A DNA stretch of 64,000 nucleotides, from the NCBI RefSeq assembly GCF_003584685.1, contig NZ_AP018549.1, positions 558,001 to 622,000 on the forward strand. Reading direction: 5' to 3'. Each line of letters opens with the position of its first letter. The first letter of the stretch is position 1. The notes below the pieces were generated by a model. The model saw nothing but the letters and a program-made list of their open reading frames with translations, was not told the origin of the DNA and ran no database searches. Made by a program: the position numbers and the translations under genes. The stretch is from Lactobacillus paragasseri (GTDB lineage Bacteria > Bacillota > Bacilli > Lactobacillales > Lactobacillaceae). Positions 45,384-54,025 of this stretch are shown one piece after another.

Positions 45384-45827
45384 ATGGAATTAAATAAGAA
45401 AATCACTACATTAATGTATCTGGGAAAAACTCAGAAATTAAGAAATGCTATTAAATCTTGATATTAATAAACCTTGGTTTAATAACGTTTTTCTTTTGAG
45501 TAAAAGTCCAGAATTAACTAAAAATAGACTTCTTTCCCAGACACTACTTATCGTTTTGTTTGCTAAGCCAGTAAATGCGCAAGAAGTATAAAATACATAA
45601 CTTCAAGAAATAAAAATAGAAAAGTATGCTGATGTATCACCTCAGAAATATGAAAACAATGTTTGAGATCAAATATGACTCAAGTTAAGGATTTAATTAG
45701 TAAACGCGATAATAAAGAATATTTGCTTTATATTGGACGTCCAACTTGTTATTACTGTCGTGAATTTTTTCAGCATTAAAGGAATTTAATCGGGTAACAG
45801 GTGAAAGTCATTATATTTTGATATTTG
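45384..45827 (+). pseudogene. Degenerate copy of the thioredoxin-like bacteriocin accessory gene
   Basis: Begins ATGGAATTAAATAAGAAAATC and follows the intact gene at 46422 through its signal-peptide region. A diverged middle part and several stops and frameshifts follow, then the near-identical core [20 protein letters not shown]. It then breaks off into a copy of the gatC 3' end. Clearly non-functional. The gap 45237-45957 thus consists of the gatAXI terminator, this pseudogene and the gatC fragment. Confidence 0.85.
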
Positions 45828-45908
45828 ATGCAAGGTAATGCCACAATAGTGACAGTACGCAGTACATATTTTGAATATTTTTTAGATAAGGTATTGAATA
45901 AGCGGTAA
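45828..45908 (+). pseudogene. Duplicated 3' end of gatC
   Basis: Encodes [20 protein letters not shown]..., the last 26 residues of GatC with a few substitutions, followed by a copy of the bases after gatC (AAATTTGATAGAATAAAA). Together with the immunity-like gene that follows, it mirrors 44071-44315. Confidence 0.85.
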
Positions 45909-45957
45909 ATTTGATAGAATAAAACGACATTAAATTATATTATGTGAGGATAAAAAG

Positions 45958-46242
45958 ATGAACGAAACCAAATTAAAAGAGATGTTAGATAAGATTAAAG
46001 CAAACTCTGATATTGCAACTGATCCAGAAGCTCAAAAATTGATTGACACCGCTATTGAAAAATTGGATAAGGAAATTAATTTACAAAAGGTAGTATTTAA
46101 TCTAAAGCAAGATATTAATTTGTATTCTGTAGCACATGGATTTAAATTGCCTGAAACTTTGACCAAGTTGCAACTTTTATTAGATAAAGATCTCGACAAG
46201 TGGGCTGGTGCTGGTGCAACTTTGTCATTGACTAATTTTTAG
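45958..46242 (+). CDS. Putative bacteriocin immunity-type protein
   Basis: 94 residues, soluble, strongly alpha-helical and charged, with GTGAGG before ATG. The size, helix pattern and location resemble the small cytosolic four-helix immunity proteins of class II bacteriocins. A truncated relative lies before gatA, and 48276-48590 is similar in character. Which bacteriocin it would act on is unknown. Confidence 0.6.
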   Translation: MNETKLKEMLDKIKANSDIATDPEAQKLIDTAIEKLDKEINLQKVVFNLKQDINLYSVAHGFKLPETLTKLQLLLDKDLDKWAGAGATLSLTNF

Positions 46243-46278
46243 ATAAGAGTAAGTGATTTAATCGAATAATGAAATGTT

Positions 46279-46322
46279 AAAGTACTAAATTGGTCTAAAA
46301 TGACTGATTTGGTACTTTTTTC
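46279..46322 (+). terminator. Terminator after the immunity-like gene
   Basis: AAAGTAC-TAAAT-TGGTC and GAC-TGATT-TGGTACTTTTTT pair around a 6-base loop; belongs to the same family of hairpins as 45248-45291. Confidence 0.8.
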
Positions 46323-46421
46323 CATTTTGGTTTTATTTTGAACAGAATTGGTAGATATAAAAACTTGTCGTATTTAATCATGTTAGTCTTATTTCATAAA
46401 ATTTAGAAAGAGATGAGATAC

Positions 46422-46916
46422 ATGAAATTAAATAAGAAAATGACTGCATTAATGGTTGGAACAGCTACACTGGCTTGTTTATCAATTGCTGAGCCGGTAA
46501 AGGCACAAGAAGTACAAAATACTCAAACTCAAGAAGTAAAAGTAGAAAAGGATGCTGATGTAACACCTCAGGAATATGAAAATAACGTATCAGAATTTAC
46601 GAGATTAAATATGGCGCAAGTTAAGGGGTTAATTAGTAAACGCGATAATAAAGAATATTTGCTTTATATTGGACGTCCAAGTTGTTATTATTGTCGTGAA
46701 TTTTCTTTAGCATTAAAGGAATTTAATCAGTTAGCTGGTAGAAAATTACTGTATTTTGATATTGATAAGGAAGTTACGGCACATGACTATGTATTCAATG
46801 AATTGGGAATACCAGGTACACCATTTGTTATGAGAATAAAAAATGGAACAATCATAAGAGCATGGGTAGGTGGGGGAGTAAAGGCAACAGAACTTTTCAA
46901 TTTTATCTATGCGTAA
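46422..46916 (+). CDS. Secreted thioredoxin-like bacteriocin accessory protein (PedC/BrcD type)
   Basis: 164 residues with a signal peptide ending near VKAQE. The thioredoxin-fold core has the redox motif CYYC (YIGRPSCYYCREF) and the cis-proline region GIPGTPFVM. Start at ATG 46422; an ATG three codons earlier lies too close to AGAAAGAG. Such proteins are thought to help disulfide formation in exported bacteriocins. GatA, GatX and both peptides downstream each hold two cysteines, so this role fits. Confidence 0.82.
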   Translation: MKLNKKMTALMVGTATLACLSIAEPVKAQEVQNTQTQEVKVEKDADVTPQEYENNVSEFTRLNMAQVKGLISKRDNKEYLLYIGRPSCYYCREFSLALKEFNQLAGRKLLYFDIDKEVTAHDYVFNELGIPGTPFVMRIKNGTIIRAWVGGGVKATELFNFIYA

Positions 46917-47065
46917 TTAAAAGTATCAATTAGGTTCATTTTAACAATATTAGTACAAAAGATGGTAAATTTAGTCCATTTTTAAAATTATGAATTTATT
47001 TTTAGTATTGTATTTATAGAAAGTTGAAAATTATTAGAAAAAGTATTTATTACGGAGGACCTAAA

Positions 47066-47245
47066 ATGAAAACTTTGAATGAACAGGAATTAACTCAAAT
47101 CGTAGGAGGAAAAGGAAATAAAGGAATTAATTGGGCAAATGTTAGATGTGCTTCAGCAGTAACAATAGGAGCTTTAGGAGGGGGGTTAGCTGGACCAGGG
47201 GGCATGGTTGGCGGCTTTTTGCTTGGTTCAGGTGCATGCTTTTAA
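47066..47245 (+). CDS. Class IIb bacteriocin precursor, second system, peptide 1
   Basis: 59 residues: leader MKTLNEQELTQIVGG (15) and a 44-residue mature peptide beginning KGNKGINWANVRCASA and ending GFLLGSGACF. Very Gly-rich with GxxxG motifs and two cysteines (one near the N-terminus, one at the penultimate position). GGAGG before ATG. Paired with the next gene. It may correspond to the gassericin S / acidocin LF221A type known in L. gasseri; I recall that such a second pair exists but cannot check the sequence. Confidence 0.85.
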   Translation: MKTLNEQELTQIVGGKGNKGINWANVRCASAVTIGALGGGLAGPGGMVGGFLLGSGACF

Positions 47246-47297
47246 ATAAAATTTTTGAAGAATAGAGCTAATTTTATATAATACAAGGAGAAAGATC

Positions 47298-47483
47298 ATG
47301 AGAAAAATTAATAAAGAAGAATTAGTAGAAATTACTGGTGGATTTAATGCAGCTAAGTGTGCTGTTGGTACAGCAGGAGGAGCATTTTCAATTGCTCGAG
47401 GGAGTGCTGCTTTTGGAGTTCCTGGTATGGTAATTGGAGGAATTTTAGGTGGTGCAGCAGGAGCCCTTGCGTCTTGCAAATAA
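47298..47483 (+). CDS. Class IIb bacteriocin precursor, second system, peptide 2
   Basis: 61 residues: leader MRKINKEELVEITGG (15) and a 46-residue mature peptide FNAAKCAVGTAGGAFSI... ending GAAGALASCK. GxxxG motifs, two cysteines near the ends. AAGGAG before ATG, 52 bases after peptide 1. Adjacent peptides of similar size with GxxxG motifs are the hallmark of two-peptide bacteriocins. Confidence 0.85.
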   Translation: MRKINKEELVEITGGFNAAKCAVGTAGGAFSIARGSAAFGVPGMVIGGILGGAAGALASCK

Positions 47484-47494
47484 TTATGAAATTT

Positions 47495-47536
47495 AAAGTA
47501 CTGAATTGATAAGAATATCAGTTCAGTACTTTTTAT
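47495..47536 (+). terminator. Terminator of the second bacteriocin pair
   Basis: AAAGTACTGAATTGATA and TATCAGTTCAGTACTTTTT pair around AGAA with one mismatch. It lies between peptide 2 and the membrane protein at 47601. Confidence 0.82.
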
Positions 47537-47600
47537 ATTTGAATAAAAATAAAACTGTAGAACATTTTTAGTATAAGATAAAGGGAGGATAAGAGAAAAT

Positions 47601-47861
47601 ATGGAAGGGTATATTCCGATTATTCTGTTTTTAGTAATTATTTTGTGTAATATTATTGTTTCGCTAAAACTGCATAAGATAGTCAAATTATCTGACACCA
47701 CGAACATCTTAGTTGTTGGAATGGCGACTATGGTTATTTTTGCTTTAAAAGATTTAGACGCGTTTTCTTGGAGTTCAGCAATTGCTTGTGTTTTTATGAG
47801 TATCGTTGTTTTTAAAGATCTGTATGATGAATATCAAAATAAGTCTGAGGATCGTAACTAA
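47601..47861 (+). CDS. Small membrane protein, candidate immunity protein of the second bacteriocin
   Basis: 86 residues with three hydrophobic helices (about 4-24, 36-50, 57-71) and a charged tail DLYDEYQNKSEDRN. Strong GGGAGGA site. It follows the peptide pair, although a terminator separates them, so it would be expressed from readthrough or its own promoter. Immunity is inferred from position and topology only. Confidence 0.6.
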   Translation: MEGYIPIILFLVIILCNIIVSLKLHKIVKLSDTTNILVVGMATMVIFALKDLDAFSWSSAIACVFMSIVVFKDLYDEYQNKSEDRN

Positions 47862-48275
47862 TGGGGAAGTCATATTCTTCCTTTTAATGTTTAATTACTA
47901 AAAAATTCAAATGTCAAAGAAGTAAAAAAGAAAAGGTATAGATAAAATTTATTGAAATCAATAAAAAGAAAGATATACGTACATCGTGAATGGATCGCAA
48001 TTATTGTTAATGCACTCTTTGCATATTTGATTAACAAATTGTTTTTAGCTTTGACTAATAGTAGTGTTACGGCAAGTCTTGTAATTTTAATTGTCAGCAT
48101 GAATAGTTTTTAATTACTTATTATGGTAAAGATAAACTTCAACAAAAGTTAAAGAACCAAAATGAGAAGTAAATTGGCTGTAAAAAGCGCTAAATAAGTC
48201 CATCTTTCATTATTGTAAAATTAATGAATAAATGATAATATTTGGAAACAAAACTACTCTTTGGAGGACAGAAAT
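47862..48275 (+). other. Gene-poor stretch in the bacteriocin island
   Basis: About 410 bases with one weak 53-codon frame (47952-48113) and AT-rich sequence with no clear terminator. Near 48195 is AAGTCCATCTTTCAT, whose reverse complement shares AAAGATGG with sequences upstream of the pheromone gene and of the second bacteriocin pair. Confidence 0.5.
47952..48113 (+). CDS. Possible small membrane protein or remnant
   Basis: TTG-led frame of 53 residues reading KSIKRKIYVHREWIAIIVNA then two hydrophobic segments and ending SMNSF. No ribosome site at a useful distance. The basic start and hydrophobic body look protein-like, so it may be the 3' part of a lost immunity gene. Low confidence. Confidence 0.25.
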   Translation: MKSIKRKIYVHREWIAIIVNALFAYLINKLFLALTNSSVTASLVILIVSMNSF

Positions 48276-48590
48276 ATGAAAAATGAATTGAAACAAGTGT
48301 TGAATGACTTTATCTCACTTGCTAAGACTCATTATGATAGGAAAGGCAATGAATACTTACTAGAACAACTTGAAGTTGCCTTAGACAAGTTAGAACATAA
48401 TGTTCAAGATGAAGTAGATGAAGCCCGTGCAACTTATCAAAATATAAATACTATTTGCTTTGCTAATCATCTTCACTTAGAAACAGATGAAGAAGCATTA
48501 CTTGAAAAGATTAAAGAATTTTCAATGAGTAAAGGCTGGCTTGGTGGATTAAACAGTTGGAATACAACTAATACTTGGCCTGGAAGATAA
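48276..48590 (+). CDS. Putative bacteriocin immunity-type protein
   Basis: 104 residues from ATG 48276 with GGAGGA upstream. Soluble, helical and acidic (LEQLEVALDKLEHNVQDEVD), with a terminal tail GWLGGLNSWNTTNTWPGR. Size and helix pattern recall class IIa-type immunity proteins. It has its own terminator and no adjacent bacteriocin, so it may be an orphan immunity gene against foreign bacteriocins. Confidence 0.6.
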   Translation: MKNELKQVLNDFISLAKTHYDRKGNEYLLEQLEVALDKLEHNVQDEVDEARATYQNINTICFANHLHLETDEEALLEKIKEFSMSKGWLGGLNSWNTTNTWPGR

Positions 48591-48610
48591 GAAAAATTTA
48601 ACAAAGAATG

Positions 48611-48637
48611 AAGAGTAGTCGAATGCTACTCTTTTTT
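48611..48637 (+). terminator. Terminator at the right end of the bacteriocin island
   Basis: AAGAGTAG and CTACTCTT with a 7-base loop and TTTTTT. Confidence 0.85.
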
Positions 48638-48704
48638 AATATATTAACTTTATGTGCATATTTTTTTAAAGTGAACTAAAATGGATCTGTAAAAAGGAAT
48701 AGAA

Positions 48705-51506
48705 GTGATAACTTTGACTAAAAATGATGAAAACGATGAGATAATTAAGGTTGCTCAATTATCTGTTGAAGATGCACTGAAGGAATTAAATACTAGTCAA
48801 AGCGGCTTAACAATTGATGAAGTTCATACATTGCAGCAAAAATATGGAAAGAATATTTTTGCCAAAGCAAAACAGGAGCCACTTTGGAAGAAATTTTTAG
48901 CTAATTTTACTAATTTAATGGCGATTCTGCTTTGGGTAGCAGGTATTATTGCTTTTTGTGCTGATTTAGTGCAATTAGGAATTGCTATTTGGGCAGTAAA
49001 TATCATTAATGGTATTTTTAGTTTTTGGCAAGAATTTCAAGCTGATAAGGCAACTGAGGCCTTAGCGAATATGCTTCCCTCTTATACTCGTGTTATAAGA
49101 AATGGTAAGGAAGAGAAGATTTTAGCTAAAGACTTAGTTCCTGGCGATATCGTTAAGCTTGAAGAGGGAGACGATATTCCAGCTGATATTCGTGTAATTG
49201 CAGCTACAACGGCTCAAGCAGATCAGTCCTCACTGACTGGTGAAGTGAACCCAGTTCATAAGGGGGCACATGCTGTTGAAGACGTTAAGAAGAAAAATCA
49301 CGCTGATCTTAATAACATGATTTTTTCTGGTACTAATATGATGAAGGGCAACATTACCGGTGTTGTTGTCAAAACGGGCATGAATACTGATTTTGGTAGG
49401 ATTGCTGAATTAACTCAAAACGTTGCTCAACAAAAGAGTCCGCTTGAAAAGGAACTAGATACTTTAACTAAGCAGATTTCAATTTTGGCAATTTCAATTG
49501 GAATTATTTTCTTCCTAATTGCTACTTTCTTTGTTCACTATCCTTTAGTAAAGGGCTTTGTTTTTGCCCTGGGAATGATTGTAGCCTTTATTCCAGAAGG
49601 ATTAGAGCCAACAGTTACTTTATCTTTAGCTGGTGCAGTACAACGAATGGCAAAAAAGCACGCTTTAATTAAGCGCTTGTCTAGTGTAGAAACGTTAGGT
49701 TCAACATCAGTGATTTGTTCTGATAAAACAGGAACTTTAACTAAGAACGAAATGACAGTTAAGGAACTTTGGACACTAGAAAAGAGTTATCATGTGTCAG
49801 GTGAAGGCTATGCTGTTCGAGGCCATATTAAAGAAGGACCGAAGCATGTTTTTGCTAAAGATAACGATACTTTAAAAGAAGTATTACTTGGTGGCTTTTT
49901 TGCAGACAACGCAAGAATTCAAGCACCAGATAAAAAGCATGTCCGTTATCAAATCTTGGGCGATCCAACTGAAGCATGCCTTGAAGTGGTTGCTCGAAAA
50001 GGTAAAGTTGATGTTGAAGCTGAATTAAAAAATACGCCGCGAGTTAAAGAACTACCATTTGATTCAAGCAGAAAAATGATGACGGTAATTCAAAGCTCTG
50101 ATGGCACACACCGTTTTAATACCTATACTAAAGGTGCTCCAAATTGTGTGGTTGATAAGTGTACTTCTTATTTAGAACACGGTGAGATAAAACCTATTAC
50201 CCAGGAAATAAAAGATAAGATTATGCGAGCTAATGATGGCTATGCGAAGGATGGACTGCGTGTTTTAGCAGTTGCGGGACGTAATCTTGATCAAAAGATG
50301 ATGAACAATTTAGACTCAGCAACGATTGAGACAGTTGAAGAAAATCTTACTTTCTTAGGTTTAACAGTCATGATGGATCCACCAAGAGCAGAAGTATATA
50401 AAGCTGCTCGTGAGTGTCGCAAAGCTGGAATTAAGGTAACGATGGTTACCGGTGATTATGGTTTAACTGCTAAAAGTATTGCGCGCCAGATTGGTTTGAC
50501 CGATCCAGATAAGCCTTTAACTGTAATTACAGGGGATGCTTTAAAGACAATGCCAGATGATGAATTAAGACATTATCTTGAAGGTGAGGTTGTCTTTGCT
50601 AGAATGGCACCTGAGCAAAAATACCGTGTCGTTTCTATGTATGAAAAAATGGGCAATATTGTTGCTGCTACCGGTGACGGTGTTAACGATGCTCCAGCCT
50701 TAAAGAAAGCCAATATTGGAATTGCCATGGGCGGTACTGGTACTGATGTTGCAAAAGAAGCAGCTGATATGATTTTAACTGATGATAACTTTGCTTCTAT
50801 CGTTGGTGCAATTAAAGAAGGACGCGGTGTGTACAGTAATATTCGTAAGTTCTTAATTTATATTTTGAACTCAAACATGCCTGAAGCAGTTCCTTCAGTC
50901 TTGTTCTTGCTTTCAGGTGGTGCAATTCCGCTTGCTTTAACTGTAATGGAAATTCTATTTATTGACCTAGGAACAGATATGATTCCAGCCCTCGGATTAG
51001 GACGGGAAGATCCTGAAAAAGGTATCATGGATCGACCTCCAAGGTCACCTAAAGATCACTTAATTAATAAGCATGTTTTAGCTAAAGCATTTTTATGGTA
51101 TGGCTTAATTGCTTCAATTATTGCAACAGCAGCATTCTTTGGCGCTAATTTCTATCGTGGTCATATTTTTCCAAATTTGCCAGTGGTAGGTTGGGATTAT
51201 CGTCAAGCAACGACAGTAACTTTAGCTGCAATTATCTTTTGTCAGATTGCGGCAGTATTAAATATTCGTTATTCAAGACAATCAATGTTTAATAGGCATT
51301 TCTTCAAGAATTCCATGATCTTTATCGGAATTATTATGGAGATAGTTTTGCTGCTATGCATTTCTTATGTGCCAGTTTTCCAGTCATTCTTTGGTACAGA
51401 GCCACTTAATGCACATGATTGGATTATGCTAGTATGTATTCCAATTCCTCTAATTTTAATTGATGAATTAAGAAAGTGGATTCTCAGGAAAAATTATAAA
51501 AAGTAA
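48705..51506 (+). CDS. P2-type cation-transporting ATPase
   Basis: 933 residues from GTG 48705 (AAAGGA upstream). Complete P-type core: actuator loop SLTGE, phosphorylation site CSDKTGTLT, GDGVNDAPA hinge, and about ten helices. Helix 4 reads FIPEGLEPTVTLSLAGA; the extra Glu after PEGL differs from SERCA (PEGLP) and Na/K-ATPase (PEGLL) as I recall them. N- and C-terminal cation ATPase domains are both present. It exports or exchanges a cation (Ca, Na or Mg are candidates). Monocistronic. Confidence 0.87.
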   Translation: MITLTKNDENDEIIKVAQLSVEDALKELNTSQSGLTIDEVHTLQQKYGKNIFAKAKQEPLWKKFLANFTNLMAILLWVAGIIAFCADLVQLGIAIWAVNIINGIFSFWQEFQADKATEALANMLPSYTRVIRNGKEEKILAKDLVPGDIVKLEEGDDIPADIRVIAATTAQADQSSLTGEVNPVHKGAHAVEDVKKKNHADLNNMIFSGTNMMKGNITGVVVKTGMNTDFGRIAELTQNVAQQKSPLEKELDTLTKQISILAISIGIIFFLIATFFVHYPLVKGFVFALGMIVAFIPEGLEPTVTLSLAGAVQRMAKKHALIKRLSSVETLGSTSVICSDKTGTLTKNEMTVKELWTLEKSYHVSGEGYAVRGHIKEGPKHVFAKDNDTLKEVLLGGFFADNARIQAPDKKHVRYQILGDPTEACLEVVARKGKVDVEAELKNTPRVKELPFDSSRKMMTVIQSSDGTHRFNTYTKGAPNCVVDKCTSYLEHGEIKPITQEIKDKIMRANDGYAKDGLRVLAVAGRNLDQKMMNNLDSATIETVEENLTFLGLTVMMDPPRAEVYKAARECRKAGIKVTMVTGDYGLTAKSIARQIGLTDPDKPLTVITGDALKTMPDDELRHYLEGEVVFARMAPEQKYRVVSMYEKMGNIVAATGDGVNDAPALKKANIGIAMGGTGTDVAKEAADMILTDDNFASIVGAIKEGRGVYSNIRKFLIYILNSNMPEAVPSVLFLLSGGAIPLALTVMEILFIDLGTDMIPALGLGREDPEKGIMDRPPRSPKDHLINKHVLAKAFLWYGLIASIIATAAFFGANFYRGHIFPNLPVVGWDYRQATTVTLAAIIFCQIAAVLNIRYSRQSMFNRHFFKNSMIFIGIIMEIVLLLCISYVPVFQSFFGTEPLNAHDWIMLVCIPIPLILIDELRKWILRKNYKK

Positions 51507-51515
51507 ATAAACTTT

Positions 51516-51544
51516 AACTGCTAGTTTTAACTAGCAGTTTTTTC
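51516..51544 (+). terminator. Terminator of the P-type ATPase gene
   Basis: AACTGCTAGTT and AACTAGCAGTT, perfect 11-bp arms with a 2-base gap, followed by TTTTTT. Confidence 0.88.
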
Positions 51545-51578
51545 TTGCTAAAATATTAAAAATAAAGGTGGCGAAAGT

Positions 51579-52427
51579 ATGAAAAAAGGATTGGTAATGG
51601 AAGGCGGAGCGATGCGCTGCATGTTTACCGCTGGTGTTATTGATACTTTAATGAAAGAAAAAATTAAGTTTGATGGAGCAATTGGTGTGTCAGCTGGGGC
51701 TGCATTTGGCTGTAATTATAAATCTGAACAAATAGGAAGAGTTTTACGTTATAACATTAAATATGCTCATGATCCTCGCTTATCAAGTTGGCAGTCGTGG
51801 CTAAAGACAGGAGATTTATATGGCGCTGATTTTTGCTACCGAGAGCTACCAGTTAAATTAGATATCTTTGATACAAATGCTTTTCAAAAAAATCCAATGG
51901 ATTTTTGGTGTGTGGCAACTGACATTGATAATGGAGAAGCTGTATATCACAAGTTGTTGTCAGGCAAAGAGGCTGATTTAAAATGGATTCGTGCATCTTC
52001 TTCTATTCCAGTTTTTGCAAGGCCAGTAGAGATAGGTAATCGTAAATATTGGGATGGGGGAATTAGTGATTCAATCCCGATTAAATTTTTTGAAAAAATT
52101 GGCTATCAGAAGAATGTTGTAATTTTAACGCAGCCACTATCTTACCGAAAAGAAGCAAGTAAACTATACCCAGCGTTAGAGTTAGTATTACACAAGTATC
52201 CTGCTGTCTTAAAAAAATTGAAGACTAGGGCAACAGATTATAATGATGTCCTTAGTTACATTAGAAAAAAAGAAGTACAAGGCAAAATGTTAGTTATCAG
52301 GCCTCCTTATCCTTTAGATATTGGTACGATGGAAAAAGATCCTAAGGAATTGAAACGAGTATACAATATTGGCGTAAAAGAAGCTCAAAATTGTTTAAAA
52401 GCAGTTCAATCTTATTTAAAAGAATAA
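51579..52427 (+). CDS. Patatin-like phospholipase
   Basis: 282 residues. Patatin features: Gly-rich oxyanion loop GLVMEGGAMRC, nucleophile S38 in GVSAGA, and the Asp of the dyad D159 in YWDGGISDS. No signal peptide. It resembles YjjU-type proteins of unknown lipid substrate. The next transcription unit begins about 100 bases downstream without a clear terminator. Confidence 0.88.
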   Translation: MKKGLVMEGGAMRCMFTAGVIDTLMKEKIKFDGAIGVSAGAAFGCNYKSEQIGRVLRYNIKYAHDPRLSSWQSWLKTGDLYGADFCYRELPVKLDIFDTNAFQKNPMDFWCVATDIDNGEAVYHKLLSGKEADLKWIRASSSIPVFARPVEIGNRKYWDGGISDSIPIKFFEKIGYQKNVVILTQPLSYRKEASKLYPALELVLHKYPAVLKKLKTRATDYNDVLSYIRKKEVQGKMLVIRPPYPLDIGTMEKDPKELKRVYNIGVKEAQNCLKAVQSYLKE

Positions 52428-52528
52428 TATTTACTTGTCTTCATTGCGTTTCATTCGCTATAATTAACAAAAGCTTAAAATTTCAGTTTTTAATTTTTAA
52501 TAGTAATAATATAGAGGGAATGAGCGTA

Positions 52529-54025
52529 ATGAAGAAAACAAAACTATTTAGTTTTTTCTTTGCATTTTTACTCTTCTTCTCACTCGGTGCCACTTTTATT
52601 CAACCAGCTCAAGCAGCTAGTGAAAAGAAAGTAGCAGAAGGTAGTGTTTTAAAGAAGATTAAAAAGAGTGGAGAGCTAGTAGTAGGTACATCCGCCGACT
52701 ATCCGCCATTAGAATTTACAGCAAGTGAAAATGGCAAGACTAAGTATGTTGGAGTCGATATAGAATTAGCTAAAGATATTGCCAAAGATTTAAACGTAAA
52801 GCTTGTTATTAAAAATATGTCTTTTGATTCGCTGTTAGTTGCACTTGAAACAGGAAAGGTAGACATGGTTATTTCTGCCATGACGCCTACTCCTGAGAGA
52901 AAACAAAGTGTGGCTTTTTCAAAAATTTACTACAAGCCAAGTGGTGAATATTTTTTAGTAAACAAAAAAGATAAGGATAAGTATACAAGCATCCAAAGCC
53001 TTAAAGGCCAAACTATTGGTGCTCAAACAGGAAGTAACCAATATAATTTAGTTAAGTCGCAAATGAAAGATTCTAAGTTAAAAGGTCTTGGGAAAATTAA
53101 TAACTTGGTCTTAGCTTTACAATCTGGTAAGGTTTCGGCAGTTGTCGTTGAAGAATTAATCGCTAAAGCTTATGCGGAAAATAATAATAGCTTAGCCGCA
53201 GTACGTTCAAACCTGAAAGAAACACAGTCTGGAAATGCAGTAGCAATTGCAAAGGGACAAGATGAATTAGTTGCTCAGGTGAATAAAACTATTGATCATG
53301 TTCAAAAGAAAGACTTAATTAATAAACAATACCTTCCAGCAGCTGCCAAATATATGAAAACGGAAAAGAAAAGTAATACTTTTGCTAAATATATTCCATA
53401 CTTCTTCAAGGGCATCTGGTACACGATTGTAATTACTGTCTTTTCTGTCATTATTGGTATTGTTTTAGGAATCATTTTAGCCTTGATGCGCCTGTCTAAG
53501 AATCCAATTTTACATTGGCTTGCTGTTTGTTATATTGAATTTATTCGCGGTACGCCTCAAATGGTTCAAATCTTGTTTGTATACTTTGGAATTGGATATT
53601 TGATTTCTAATCTTTCAGCCTTGGTTGCTGGTATTATTGCCATTGGGCTTAATTCTGGAGCCTATGTGGCTGAGGATATTAGGTCAGGAATTGATTCTTT
53701 GCCAAAAGGACAAATGGAAGCAGCACGTTCCCTAGGTTTAAGCCGTCAGAAGGCATTTAGATATGTAATTATTCCTCAGGCAATAAAGAATATTTGGCCA
53801 GCCTTAGGTAATGAGTTTATTACTTTATTAAAGGACAGTTCTTTGGTTTCAGTAATTGGGGTTGCTGAATTAATGTACCAAACACAATTAGTTCAAACTT
53901 CAACTTATAAGGGTGTATTGCCATTATTCATTGCCATGATTATTTACTTTGTTATGACTTTCTCATTGACGAGATTGTTGAATCACTTTGAAAAGAGGAT
54001 GAAGCGTAATGACAGCAATGATTAA
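52529..54025 (+). CDS. Amino acid ABC importer: fused binding protein and permease
   Basis: 498 residues from ATG 52529 (AGAGGGA upstream). A signal sequence ending near AQAAS leads to a family 3 solute-binding domain (about 30-280; [32 protein letters not shown]). A permease with the loop [20 protein letters not shown] follows (about 285-490). This GlnP-type fusion tethers the receptor to the channel. The ATPase gene overlaps its 3' end. Glutamine or another polar amino acid is the likely substrate. Confidence 0.9.
   Translation: MKKTKLFSFFFAFLLFFSLGATFIQPAQAASEKKVAEGSVLKKIKKSGELVVGTSADYPPLEFTASENGKTKYVGVDIELAKDIAKDLNVKLVIKNMSFDSLLVALETGKVDMVISAMTPTPERKQSVAFSKIYYKPSGEYFLVNKKDKDKYTSIQSLKGQTIGAQTGSNQYNLVKSQMKDSKLKGLGKINNLVLALQSGKVSAVVVEELIAKAYAENNNSLAAVRSNLKETQSGNAVAIAKGQDELVAQVNKTIDHVQKKDLINKQYLPAAAKYMKTEKKSNTFAKYIPYFFKGIWYTIVITVFSVIIGIVLGIILALMRLSKNPILHWLAVCYIEFIRGTPQMVQILFVYFGIGYLISNLSALVAGIIAIGLNSGAYVAEDIRSGIDSLPKGQMEAARSLGLSRQKAFRYVIIPQAIKNIWPALGNEFITLLKDSSLVSVIGVAELMYQTQLVQTSTYKGVLPLFIAMIIYFVMTFSLTRLLNHFEKRMKRNDSND

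Noticed and set aside
47228-47707. A 159-codon open frame on the minus strand
   Set aside because: It is antisense to peptide 2 (47298-47483), which has a double-glycine leader and ribosome site. The minus frame has no family features or ribosome site I can support.
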